A DNA stretch of 25,000 bases, taken from NCBI RefSeq assembly GCF_030272615.1, contig NW_026729173.1, positions 80,001 to 105,000 on the forward strand, in the 5' to 3' direction. The DNA is from Cryptomeria japonica. Taxonomy: Eukaryota > Streptophyta > Pinopsida > Cupressales > Cupressaceae. The position numbers and the translations under genes are program-made. Shown here piece after piece: positions 1 to 10,035 of the stretch. The notes beneath the pieces were generated by a model. It had not been told where the DNA came from. It was given only the letters and a program-made list of their open reading frames with translations, and did not search any database. Each line of letters opens with the position of its first letter. Position 1 is the first letter of the stretch.

Positions 1-622
1 GCACCTTCGCCAGGGTGGGCGCCTTGGTGCGCACACCTTGGCTGGGCTGCGCACCCGGGCGCGCACACCTTGGCACCCGCGTTTCCTTCATTTTAAATTT
101 TTTTTTTTTACAATCTCTCAAGTGGGAAATTCTATAATCTCAACTTTTTTTGCCTTTTCAGGAAACTTTTGAATGGAGCGCATCATTGGTGCGCTCCGAA
201 GTGTGCTCCAAGGTGCGCACCTCTGGTGTGCTCCAAAGCTCTCTCTAGCTGCGTGCACCTGCCCCGGCCGCGCACCCGGCCCCGCCCAGCTTCGCTCACC
301 TGTCCCGGGCGTCTGGTGCGGAACCTTAGAGTAAGAAACATCACCGTGCACCTTGGCCAACGTGCGCGACTCGACCGAGCGCGCACTGGCCGAGGTGCAC
401 ACCGATTTCACCTGGGTGCGCGCGCAGCACCTCGGGCGCACCGGGGTGCGCGCACAACGCCCGGGTTGCACCGTGGCCTGTGTGCTCGGGGCGCCTCGGG
501 TGCGCGCTCGGTGTCGCCCCCGCGCGCGCGGTAGTGCGGGCAGCGCACCCCGGCCCGGCCCGGCCCCGACGAGAACGCAAACGGGCAAAAGGTTTATTCA
601 AATAGCATTGCGACGCCCGGCG

Positions 623-635
623 AAAAACTAAAAAA
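623..635 (-). terminator. Pol III terminator of 5S copy 1
   Basis: On the minus strand the gene is followed at once by TTTTTTAGTTTTT: a six-T run, then a five-T back-up run. Runs of four or more T in the non-template strand are the standard Pol III stop, so this copy should end at or within a few bases of the mature 3' end. Confidence 0.85.
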
Positions 636-753
636 GGGTGCAACACCGGGACTTCCCGGGAGGTCACCCATCCCAGTACTACTCCGGCCCAAGCGCGCTT
701 AACTGCGGAGTTCTGATGGGATCCGGTGCACTAACGCTGGTATGATCGCACCC
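636..753 (-). rRNA. 5S ribosomal RNA, copy 1
   Basis: 5S rRNA is the Pol III-transcribed small RNA of the large ribosomal subunit. Read on the minus strand, the 118-bp gene starts GGGTGCGATCATACCAGCG and ends GGTGTTGCACCC; the two ends pair as helix I. The internal promoter is visible: box A (RNA positions 50-64, AGTTAAGCGCGCTTG; window 690-704), the intermediate element (about 682-687) and box C (81-99; window 655-673). The base at -1 is C, as is usual in plant 5S genes. A weak TAAGTA lies at -28 to -23. Downstream on the same strand are T6 and then T5. The gene appears intact. Only its place within the rDNA spacer, opposite in direction to the Pol I promoters, is unusual. Confidence 0.97.
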
Positions 754-1160
754 GTTATGAGCTTGTCGCAGTGTGTACTTAGCAAACCGCGACCCACGTG
801 CGAATCCACCCCGGCCACCCACCCCCGTCGAGGTGCACACCCTCCCTCGCGAAGTGCGCCCCGTTCGCCAAGTGTGAGCCCTGCCCGGGTGCGCGCACCT
901 TGCTAGGGCGTCGGGTGTGCACCCGGCCCGGCCTACGTGCGTGCACCTGGACGGGGCGTCGTGTGCGTGCAGTGTCCCGTCTGCAACGCGGTGCCCACAC
1001 ACCACCTCGGGCGCAACGACCTGCGCTCACATGTGGGCCGAGTGCACCTTGGTGCATGTTCGGGGCGCCTCGGGTGCACGCTCGATCTTGCCCCGGTGCA
1101 CCAAGGCGCTCGGTTTGCCCCGGGTGCGCACTTGGTGCAAGGTGGGCACCCAAAATAGGG
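754..1160. other. GC-rich spacer upstream of 5S copy 1
   Basis: This is non-coding sequence rich in GTGC, GGTGCAC and CGGG motifs, and it recurs at 6788-7194 and 12823-13229. On the 5S strand it is the 5' flank. The bases next to the gene are the same in all three copies, with C at -1 and TAAGTA at about -28. I see no other gene in it. Open frames here exist only because stop codons are rare in such GC-rich sequence. Confidence 0.7.
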
Positions 1161-1545
1161 ATCAAGCACCAAAACACAAGTTTCGGGATGCAAAATGGGA
1201 CCCAAGGACCACAAATGCGTTCCAAGACCCATGATGGGTCCACGAGAACAAAAATGTGTTCCGAGACTTAATAAACAAATATTGGGTTTTAGGAGAAGAA
1301 ACATGCTCTGATGCCCAAAACGAGAATCGACCCCGAAAAGGCCACAGGCCAAAAGTGGGATGCGAGACAAAAAAAAATGGGACCCGAGGACCAAAATTGG
1401 GTTCCCAGGTCGAAGACAGGGCAACCGGACAAGAAACGACCTCTAAGGCTCGAAATGAGTCCCGACGACTAAAACTTGACAAGAAGCACCCATCAGGCAC
1501 CCAACTCGACACCCATGGGATGCCGACCCACCCGGGCTTCCACCT
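1161..1545. other. A-rich stretch of the 6-kb unit
   Basis: This is the only clearly A-rich, non-GC stretch of comparable size in the unit. It recurs at 7195-7579 and 13230-13614. It contains degenerate short motifs such as TGGGACCC, GGTTCC and ACCAAAA, and a small perfect inverted repeat (GACCCAT 1226-1232 with ATGGGTC 1234-1240). No frame with a recognisable protein is seen, and its function is unknown. Confidence 0.6.
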
Positions 1546-1546
1546 A

Positions 1547-1975
1547 GCACACCTTGGCACCCACCCACCCTCGCACCCAACCTCGCACCCAACTTAGCAC
1601 CTTTGAACCCACATTGGCACTCACCCTGACCCTGGCACCTTGGAACCCACATTGGCACTCACCTTGACCCTGGCACCCACCTTTGCACTCACCTTGGGAC
1701 CCACCCTGGCTCCCACCTCGGCACCCACCCAGACACCCACCTTGGTTCCTTGGCACCCACCTTGGATCCTTGGCACCCACCCCGACACCCACCTTGGCAC
1801 GCAACTTGGCTACTTGCCACCCACCTTGGCTCCTTGACGCCCACCCCGACAACCACCCCGTGACCTACCCTGGCTAGGGTTGGTGCACACCCACCCTGGT
1901 GCCCACCTTGGCACCCACCCCATGACCCACCTTGGCACGCACCTTAGTACCACCGCCCGTGACCCACCTTGGCCA
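1547..1975. repeat. CACCCACCYTRG minisatellite, unit 1
   Basis: This is a degenerate ~12-bp tandem repeat with typical units CACCCACCTTGG and CACCCACCCTAG. Its minus strand is G-rich, and at 1560-1578 it offers GGGTGCGAGGGTGGGTGGG, which fits the canonical G-quadruplex pattern. Relative to unit 2 it is a net 23 bp shorter near 1950, consistent with loss of two 12-bp repeats plus a one-base change. Confidence 0.9.
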
Positions 1976-2021
1976 GGGTGGGTGCCTTGGTGCGCACAAC
2001 TTGCCTGGGCTGCACACCAGG

Positions 2022-3984
2022 GCGGGCTCAAGATGGCACCCGCGTTCCGTTTTTTTCACTATCTTTCAAAACGGAAATTTTAAAATCTCGTTTTTTTTTT
2101 TTTTTTGCCTTTTCTGGAAATTAGTGAAGGCAGCGCATCAAAGGTGCGCAATGCTGGTGCGAACCCGGGAGCGCTCCGATGTGTGCTCCAAGGTGCGGCG
2201 TGCACGAAGTCCGAGCCCCGGCTTGCCCCGGGTGCGCACCTCGCGTGCACCTTCGCCGGGGTGAGCACCTTGGCTGGGTTGCGCGCCCTGGTGCGCACCA
2301 AGGAGCGCTCTGAAGTGTGCTCCAAGGTGCGGCGTGCACGAAGTCGGAGCTCGGTTTTGCCCCGGGTGTGCACCTCGGGTGCGCACCTCGCGTGCACCTT
2401 CGCTGCGGTGGGCACCTTGGCTGGGTTGCGCGCCTTGGTGGGCACCATGCAGTGCACGAAGTCGGAGGCCCGGTTTGCCCCCGGGCGCGCACCTCCGCCA
2501 GGGTGGGCACCTTGGTGCGCACAACTTGCCTGGGCTGCGCACCAGGAAGGGCTCAAGATGGCACCCGCGTTCCGTTTTTTTCACTATCTTTCAGAACGGA
2601 AATTTTAAAATATCGTTTTTTTTTGCCTTTTCTGGAAATTAGTGAAGGCAGCGCATCAAAGGTGCGCAACGCTGGTGCGAACCTGGGGAGCGCTCCGATG
2701 TGTGCTCCAAGGTGCGGCGTGCACGAAGTCGGAGCCCGGTTTGCCCCGGGTGCGCCCTGGTGGGCACCATGGTGCGCACCAAGGAGCGCTGCCGAAGTGT
2801 GCTCCAAGGTGCGGCCTGCACGAAGTCGGAGCCCCGGTTTGCCCCGGGCGTGCACCGCGGGTGGGCACCTTGGTGCGCATGCCTTGCCTGGGCTGCGCAC
2901 CAGGGCGGGCTCAAGATGGCACCCGCGTTCCGTTTTTTTCACTATCTTTCAAAACGGAAATTTTAAATCTCATTTTTTTTTGCCTTTTCTGGAAATTAGT
3001 GAAGGCAGCGCATCAAAGGTGCGCACCTCGCTGCCCACCACGGTGCGCAACGCCGGTGGGCACCCGGGAGTGCTTCGAAGTGTGCTCCAAGGTGCTGCGT
3101 GCACGTTGTCGGAGCCCGGTTTGCCCCGGGTGCGCACCTCGCGTGCACCTTCGTCGGGGTGGGCACCTTGGCTGGGTTTGCCCCGGCTGCGCTCCGAAGC
3201 GGGGTTATTGGAGCGCCGCCTCTTTTTTTGTCGGAGCGTTTGGTGGGGTTTCTCGCATTGGCTCTTCCCAGGCCCGGTTGCCACCCTGGCGCGCACGAAG
3301 TCGGAAGTAGGGTTAATTGCCCGGGTGCGCACCTTTGCCAGGGTGGGCACCTTACCTGGGCTGTGCACCAGGGCGGGCTCAAGATGGCACCCGCGTTCCG
3401 TTTTTTTCACTATCTTTCAAACGGAAATTTTAAAATCTCCTCTTTTTTTTGCCTTTTCTGGAAATTAGTGAAGGCAGCGCATCAAAGGTGCGCACCTCGC
3501 TGCCCACCTTGGTGTGCTCTGAGGTGCGCACCCGGGAGCGCTACGAAGTGTGCTCCAAGGTGCGGCGTGCACGTTGTCGGAGCCCGGTTTGCCCCGGGTG
3601 CGCACCTCGCCTGCACCTTGGCCGGGGTGGGCACCCTGGCTGGGGTTTGCCCAGGGTGCGCTCCGAAGCGGGGTTACTGGAGCGCCCCCTCTTTTTTTGT
3701 CAGAGCGTTTGGTGGGGTTTCTCGCATTGGCTCTTCCCAGGCCCGGTTGTTGGGTGCGCTCCCCCCCTGGCGCGCGCGCGAAGTTGGAAGTTGGGTTAAT
3801 TGCCCGGAGCGCGCACCTTCGCCAGGGTGGGCACCTTGGTGCGCACACCTTGGCTGGGCTGCGCACCAGGGCGGGCTCAAGATGGCACCAGCATTCCCTT
3901 TTTCTCACTATCTTTCAAAACGGAAATTTTAAAATCTCGTTTTTTTTTGCCTTTTATGGAATTAGTGAAGGCATCGCATCAAAG
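2022..3984. repeat. Five AT-rich hairpin/T-run modules, unit 1
   Basis: Five copies of a ~110-125-bp module lie at about 2022-2145, 2551-2660, 2909-3018, 3376-3487 and 3875-3984, separated by GC-rich repeats. Each has GGCTCAAGATGGCACC, then an inverted repeat, the palindrome ATTTTAAAAT, a T run (16 T at 2091-2106 in copy 1) and TGCCTTTTCTGGAAATTAGT. In copy 1 the arms TTCCGTTTT (2045-2053) and AAAACGGAA (2068-2076) match perfectly around a 14-nt loop. Copies 2 and 5 carry arm mismatches. A truncated sixth copy lies at 5431-5482 and a strongly diverged one at about 89-183. Confidence 0.9.
3189..3280. repeat. GCGCTCCGAAGCGG module, first copy in unit 1
   Basis: This ~92-bp segment starts GCGCTCCGAAGCGGGGTTAT and contains a T7 run, TTTGGTGGGGTTTCTCGC and GGCTCTTCCCAGGCCCGG. 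It occurs twice per 6-kb unit (also 3658-3749, 9241-9332 and 9710-9801) and nowhere else in the window. It follows modules 3 and 4 of the AT-rich series. Its function is unknown. Confidence 0.8.
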
Positions 3985-5430
3985 GTGCGCACCCTCGCTG
4001 CCCACCTTGGTGTGCTCCGAGGTGCCCACCACGGTGCGCTCCGAGGTGCCCACCACGGTGCGCAACGCCGGTGCGAACCCGGGAGCGCCCCGATGTGTGC
4101 TCCAAGGTGCGGCGTGCACGAAGCCGGACCCCGGTTTGCCCCGGGTGCGCACCCTCGCGTGCACCTTGGTGCGCACACCTTGGCTGGGTTGCGCGGCCTG
4201 GTGGGCACCATGGTGCGCACCAAGGAGCGCTCCGAAGTGTGCTCCAAGGTGCGGCGTGCACGAAGTCCTAGCCCGGTTTGCCCCGGGTGCGCACCTTCGC
4301 CGCGGTGGGCACCATGGCGTGCACGAAGTCGGAGCCCACGGTTTTGCCCCGGGTGCGCACCTCGCGTGCACCTTCGCCGGGGTGGGCACCTCGGCTGGGT
4401 TGCGCGCCCTGGTGCGCACCAAGGAGCGCTCCGAAGTGTGCTCCAAGGTGCGGCGTGCACGAAGTCGGAGCCCGGTTTGCCCCGGGTGCGCACCTTCGCC
4501 GCGGTGGGCACCCTGGTGCGCACCATGGCGTGCACGAAGTCGGAGCCCCGGTTTGCCCCGGGTGCGCACACCTCGCGTGCACCTTCGGTGGGGTTGCGCG
4601 CCCTGGTGCGCACCAAGGAGCGCTCCGAAGTGTGCTCCAAGGTGCGGCGTGCACGAAGTCGGAGCCCGGTTTGCCCCGGGTGCGCACCCTCGCGTGCACC
4701 TTCGGCGGGGTTGCGCGCCCTGGTGGGCACCATGGTGCGCACCAAGGAGCGCTCCGAAGTGTGCTCCAAGGTGCGGCGTGCACGAAGTCGGAGCCCGGTT
4801 TGCCCCGGGTGCGCACCTCGCGTGCACCTTCGCCGCGGTGGGCACCATGGCGTGCACGAAGTCGGAGCCCGGTTTGCCCCGGGTGCGCACCTCGCGTGCA
4901 CCTTCGCCGGGGTGGGCACCTCGGCTGGGTTGCGCGCCCTGGTGCGCACCAAGGAGCGCTCCGAAGTGTGCTCCAAGGTGCGGCGTGCACGAAGTCGGAG
5001 CCCGGTTTGCCCCGGGTGCGCACCTCGCGTGCACCTTCGCCGCGGTGGGCACCATGGCGTGCACGAAGTCGGAGCCCGGTTTGCCCCGGGTGCGCACCCC
5101 GCGTGCACCTTCGCCGGGGTGGGCACCTCGGCTGGGTTGCGCGCCCTGGTGCGCACCAAGGAGCGCTCCGAAGTGTGCTCCAAGGTGCGGCGTGCACGAA
5201 GTCGGAGCCCGGTTTGCCCCGGGGTGCGCACCTCGCGTGCACCTTCGCCGCGGTGGGCACCTTGGCTGGGTTGGGCACCATTGAGCGCTCCGAAGTGTGC
5301 TCCAAGGTGCGCACCATGGCCCCTCCAAGGTGCGCAGCATGGCGTGCACGAAGTCGGAGCCCGGTTTTGCCCCGTGTGCGCACCTCGCGTGCACCTTCGC
5401 CAGGGTGGGCACCTCGGTGCGCACACCTTC
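3985..5430. repeat. GC-rich GGTGCGCACC minisatellite, unit 1
   Basis: This ~1.4-kb field is built from recurring blocks such as AAGGAGCGCTCCGAAGTGTG, GCGTGCACGAAGTCGGAGCC, GTTTGCCCCGGGTGCGCACC and TCGCGTGCACCTTCGCC. GGAGCGCTCCGAAG recurs at 4224, 4423, 4617, 4746, 4953 and 5160, the last three exactly 207 bp apart. The perfect palindrome GGTGCGCACC is frequent. Stop codons are rare in these blocks on both strands, which explains long but meaningless open frames in this stretch. Confidence 0.9.
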
Positions 5431-5482
5431 TCAATGTTTTTCTTGCCTTTTCTGGAAATTGGTGAAGGCAGCGCATCAAAGG

Positions 5483-6034
5483 TGCGCACCTCGGTGTGCT
5501 CCGAGGTGCGAACCCGAGAGCGCTCCGAGGTGCCCACGAAGTCGAAAGTCGGGTTAATTGCATTGTTTTCCCCGGGTGCGCTCCGAGGTGCGCAACATCG
5601 GTGCGCACCAAGGAGGGCTCCGAAGTGTGCTCCAAGGTGCGCACGATTCGGAGCTCGGTTTGCCCGGGGTGCGCACACCTTGGCTGGGTTGCGCACCCCT
5701 TTGTGCGCTCCAAGGGTGCGCACGAAGTCGGAGCTCGGTTTGCCCCGGGTGCGCACCTTCGCCAGGGTGCGCACCTTGATGCGCACGCCTTGGCTGGGCT
5801 GCGCACCTTGGTGGGCGCCATGGTGCGCACCTTTCGTGCGCTCCAAGGTGCGCACGAAGTCGGAGCTCGGTTTGCCCCGGGTGCGCACCTTGGTGGGCGC
5901 CATGGTGCACTCCGAGGTGCCCAAGATTGGTGCGCACCAAGGAGCGCTCCGAAGTGCGCTCCAAGGTGCGCAGGTGCGCGCGAAGTCGAAAGTTGGGTTA
6001 ATTGTCCGGTTTGCCTCGGGTGCGCACCTTGCGT
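5483..6034. other. GTGCGCTCC-rich tail of unit 1
   Basis: This is non-coding sequence made of GTGCGCTCC(A/G)AGGTGCGCAC blocks mixed with GAAGTCGAAAGT and GGGTTAATTG motifs. It has a perfect 14-bp palindrome TTGGTGCGCACCAA at 5927-5940. It recurs at 11520-12069. No gene is seen. Confidence 0.75.
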
Positions 6035-6656
6035 GCACCTTCGCCAGGGTGGGCGCCTTGGTGCGCACACCTTGGCTGGGCTGCGCACCCGGGCGCGCAC
6101 ACCTTGGCACCCGCGTTTCCTTCATTTTAAATTTTTTTTTTTACAATCTCTCAAGTGGGAAATTCTATAATCTCAACTTTTTTTGCCTTTTCAGGAAACT
6201 TTTGAATGGAGCGCATCATTGGTGCGCTCCGAAGTGTGCTCCAAGGTGCGCACCTCTGGTGTGCTCCAAAGCTCTCTCCAGCTGCGTGCACCTGCCCCGG
6301 CCGCGCACCCGGCCCCGCCCAGCTTCGCTCACCTGTCCCGGGCGTCTGGTGCGGAACCTTAGAGTAAGAAACATCACCGTGCACCTTGGCCAACGTGCGC
6401 GACTCGACCCGAGCGCGCACTGGCCGAGGTGCACACCGATTTCACCTGGGTGCGCGCGCAGCACCTCGGGCGCACCGGGGTGCGCGCACAACGCCCGGGT
6501 TGCACCGTGGCCTGTGTGCTCGGGGCGCCTCGGGTGCGCGCTCGGTGTCGCCCCCGCGCGCGCGGTAGTGCGGGCAGCGCACCCCGGCCCGGCCCGGCCC
6601 CGACGAGAACGCAAACGGGCAAAAGGTTTATTCAAATAGCATTGCGACGCCCGGCG

Positions 6657-6669
6657 AAAAACTAAGAAA
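6657..6669 (-). terminator. Pol III terminator of 5S copy 2, weakened first run
   Basis: The minus strand reads TTTCTTAGTTTTT after the gene. The first run is broken to T3 by a C, so termination would have to rely on the T5 run that starts 9 nt past the gene end. This predicts a slightly longer precursor than from copy 1. Confidence 0.75.
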
Positions 6670-6787
6670 GGGTGCAACACCGGGACTTCCCGGGAGGTCA
6701 CCCATCCCAGTACTACTCCGGCCCAAGCGCGCTTAACTGCGGAGTTCTGATGGGATCCGGTGCACTAACGCTGGTATGATCGCACCC
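6670..6787 (-). rRNA. 5S ribosomal RNA, copy 2
   Basis: This 118-bp gene matches copy 1 base for base in my reading, including box A (6724-6738) and box C (6689-6707). The upstream flank of at least 40 bp is also the same. The visible difference lies just downstream, where the first T run is interrupted. No base change suggests loss of function. Confidence 0.97.
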
Positions 6788-7580
6788 GTTATGAGCTTGT
6801 CGCAGTGTGTACTTAGCAAACCGCGACCCACGTGCGAATCCACCCCGGCCACCCACCCCCGTCGAGGTGCACACCCTCCCTCGCGAAGTGCGCCCCGTTC
6901 GCCAAGTGTGAGCCCTGCCCGGGTGCGCGCACCTTGCTAGGGCGTCGGGTGTGCACCCGGCCCGGCCTACGTGCGTGCACCTGGACGGGGCGTCGTGTGC
7001 GTGCAGTGTCCCGTCTGCAACGCGGTGCCCACACACCACCTCGGGCGCAACGACCTGCGCTCACATGTGGGCCGAGTGCACCTTGGTGCATGTTCGGGGC
7101 GCCTCGGGTGCACGCTCGATCTTGCCCCGGTGCACCAAGGCGCTCGGTTTGCCCCGGGTGCGCACTTGGTGCAAGGTGGGCACCCAAAATAGGGATCAAG
7201 CACCAAAACACAAGTTTCGGGATGCAAAATGGGACCCAAGGACCACAAATGCGTTCCAAGACCCATGATGGGTCCACGAGAACAAAAATGTGTTCCGAGA
7301 CTTAATAAACAAATATTGGGTTTTAGGAGAAGAAACATGCTCTGATGCCCAAAACGAGAATCGACCCCGAAAAGGCCACAGGCCAAAAGTGGGATGCGAG
7401 ACAAAAAAAAATGGGACCCGAGGACCAAAATTGGGTTCCCAGGTCGAAGACAGGGCAACCGGACAAGAAACGACCTCTAAGGCTCGAAATGAGTCCCGAC
7501 GACTAAAACTTGACAAGAAGCACCCATCAGGCACCCAACTCGACACCCATGGGATGCCGACCCACCCGGGCTTCCACCTA

Positions 7581-8032
7581 GCACACCTTGGCACCCACCC
7601 ACCCTCGCACCCAACCTCGCACCCAACTTAGCACCTTTGAACCCACATTGGCACTCACCCTGACCCTGGCACCTTGGAACCCACATTGGCACTCACCTTG
7701 ACCCTGGCACCCACCTTTGCACTCACCTTGGGACCCACCCTGGCTCCCACCTCGGCACCCACCCAGACACCCACCTTGGTTCCTTGGCACCCACCTTGGA
7801 TCCTTGGCACCCACCCCGACACCCACCTTGGCACGCAACTTGGCTACTTGCCACCCACCTTGGCTCCTTGACGCCCACCCCGACAACCACCCCGTGACCT
7901 ACCCTGGCTAGGGTTGGTGCACACCCACCCTGGTGCCCACCTTGGCACCCACCCCATGACCCACCTTGGCACGCACCTTAGTACCCACCCCGTTACCCAC
8001 CCTAGGACCCACCCCGTGACCCACCTTGGCCA
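7581..8032. repeat. CACCCACCYTRG minisatellite, unit 2
   Basis: This is the same array as in unit 1 without the 23-bp deletion. The minus-strand G-quadruplex motif is at 7594-7612. It passes into GC-rich sequence leading to the first AT-rich module at 8079. Confidence 0.9.
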
Positions 8033-8078
8033 GGGTGGGTGCCTTGGTGCGCACAACTTGCCTGGGCTGCACACCAGG

Positions 8079-10035
8079 GCGGGCTCAAGATGGCACCCGC
8101 GTTCCGTTTTTTTCACTATCTTTCAAAACGGAAATTTTAAAATCTCGTTTTTTTTTTTTTTTTTGCCTTTTCTGGAAATTAGTGAAGGCAGCGCATCAAA
8201 GGTGCGCAATGCTGGTGCGAACCCGGGAGCGCTCCGATGTGTGCTCCAAGGTGCGGCGTGCACGAAGTCCGAGCCCGGCTTGCCCCGGGTGCGCACCTCG
8301 CGTGCACCTTCGCCGGGGTGAGCACCTTGGCTGGGTTGCGCGCCCTGGTGCGCACCAAGGAGCGCTCTGAAGTGTGCTCCAAGGTGCGGCGTGCACGAAG
8401 TCGGAGCTCGGTTTGCCCCGGGTGTGCACCTCGGGTGCGCACCTCGCGTGCACCTTCGCTGCGGTGGGCACCTTGGCTGGGTTGCGCGCCTTGGTGGGCA
8501 CCATGCAGTGCACGAAGTCGGAGCCCGGTTTGCCCCGGGCGCGCACCTCCGCCAGGGTGGGCACCTTGGTGCGCACAACTTGCCTGGGCTGCGCACCAGG
8601 AAGGGCTCAAGATGGCACCCGCGTTCCGTTTTTTTCACTATCTTTCAGAACGGAAATTTTAAAATATCGTTTTTTTTTGCCTTTTCTGGAAATTAGTGAA
8701 GGCAGCGCATCAAAGGTGCGCAACGCTGGTGCGAACCTGGGAGCGCTCCGATGTGTGCTCCAAGGTGCGGCGTGCACGAAGTCGGAGCCCGGTTTGCCCC
8801 GGGTGCGCCCTGGTGGGCACCATGGTGCGCACCAAGGAGCGCTCCGAAGTGTGCTCCAAGGTGCGGCCTGCACGAAGTCGGAGCCCGGTTTGCCCCGGGC
8901 GTGCACCGCGGGTGGGCACCTTGGTGCGCATGCCTTGCCTGGGCTGCGCACCAGGGCGGGCTCAAGATGGCACCCGCGTTCCGTTTTTTTCACTATCTTT
9001 CAAAACGGAAATTTTAAAATCTCATTTTTTTTTGCCTTTTCTGGAAATTAGTGAAGGCAGCGCATCAAAGGTGCGCACCTCGCTGCCCACCACGGTGCGC
9101 AACGCCGGTGGGCACCCGGGAGTGCTTCGAAGTGTGCTCCAAGGTGCTGCGTGCACGTTGTCGGAGCCCGGTTTGCCCCGGGTGCGCACCTCGCGTGCAC
9201 CTTCGTCGGGGTGGGCACCTTGGCTGGGTTTGCCCCGGCTGCGCTCCGAAGCGGGGTTATTGGAGCGCCGCCTCTTTTTTTGTCGGAGCGTTTGGTGGGG
9301 TTTCTCGCATTGGCTCTTCCCAGGCCCGGTTGCCACCCTGGCGCGCACGAAGTCGGAAGTAGGGTTAATTGCCCGGGTGCGCACCTTTGCCAGGGTGGGC
9401 ACCTTACCTGGGCTGTGCACCCGGGCGGGCTCAAGATGGCACCCGCGTTCCGTTTTTTTCACTATCTTTCAAAACGGAAATTTTAAAATCTCCTCTTTTT
9501 TTTGCCTTTTCTGGAAATTAGTGAAGGCAGCGCATCAAAGGTGCGCACCTCGCTGCCCACCTTGGTGTGCTCTGAGGTGCGCACCCGGGAGCGCTACGAA
9601 GTGTGCTCCAAGGTGCGGCGTGCACGTTGTCGGAGCCCGGTTTGCCCCGGGTGCGCACCTCGCCTGCACCTTGGCCGGGGTGGGCACCCTGGCTGGGTTT
9701 GCCCAGGGTGCGCTCCGAAGCGGGGTTACTGGAGCGCCCCCTCTTTTTTTGTCAGAGCGTTTGGTGGGGTTTCTCGCATTGGCTCTTCCCAGGCCCGGTT
9801 GTTGGGTGCGCTCCCACCCTGGCGCGCGCGAAGTTGGAAGTTGGGTTAATTGCCCGGGCGCGCACCTTCGCCAGGGTGGGCACCTTGGTGCGCACACCTT
9901 GGCTGGGCTGCGCACCAGGGCGGGCTCAAGATGGCACCAGCATTCCCTTTTTCTCACTATCTTTCAAAACGGAAATTTTAAAATCTCGTTTTCTTTTGCC
10001 TTTTATGGAAATTAGTGAAGGCATCGCATCAAAGG
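8079..10035. repeat. Five AT-rich hairpin/T-run modules, unit 2
   Basis: These are the counterparts of the unit-1 modules, at about 8079-8202, 8605-8716, 8960-9071, 9429-9541 and 9924-10035. The truncated copy is at 11469-11519 and the diverged copies are at about 6123-6220 and 12158-12255. The T run of the first module is 17 T here against 16 T in unit 1. Confidence 0.9.

Larger units (their letters stand above)
1..6034. repeat. 6-kb 5S-bearing spacer repeat, unit 1
   Basis: Base 1 aligns with base 6035 and base 12070, so the window opens inside a ~6.03-kb tandem repeat; the unit borders used here are arbitrary. Left to right the unit holds a diverged AT-rich module (about 89-183), GC-rich spacer with a (CG)5 run at 521-530, the 5S gene (636-753), GC spacer (754-1160), an A-rich stretch (1161-1545), a CACCCACC minisatellite (1547-1975), five AT-rich modules (2022-3984), a GGTGCGCACC-type minisatellite (3985-5430) and a module-poor tail (5483-6034). 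It differs from unit 2 mainly by one-base changes in homopolymer runs and by a net 23-bp deletion near 1950. Confidence 0.95.

Noticed and set aside
521-530. (CG)5 run as a Z-DNA element of note
   Set aside because: It is only 10 bp within a generally CG-rich spacer, and I saw nothing else to support a role.
1161-1545. A-rich stretch as a retroposon tail or small gene
   Set aside because: It has no poly(A) end, no target-site duplications and no recognisable protein. It recurs only as part of the 6-kb unit.
2091-2106. T runs of the AT-rich modules as Pol III terminators for the 5S genes
   Set aside because: The T runs are on the plus strand while the 5S genes are on the minus strand, so they cannot end 5S transcription.
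3550-6639. 1029-codon open frame on the plus strand
   Set aside because: It runs across GC-rich minisatellite with few stop codons, an AT-rich module and the 5S downstream flank. The same stretch is open on the minus strand too (for example 3954-6125). The translation is a shuffle of repeated words with no domain, and the frame breaks in unit 2 because of one-base differences.
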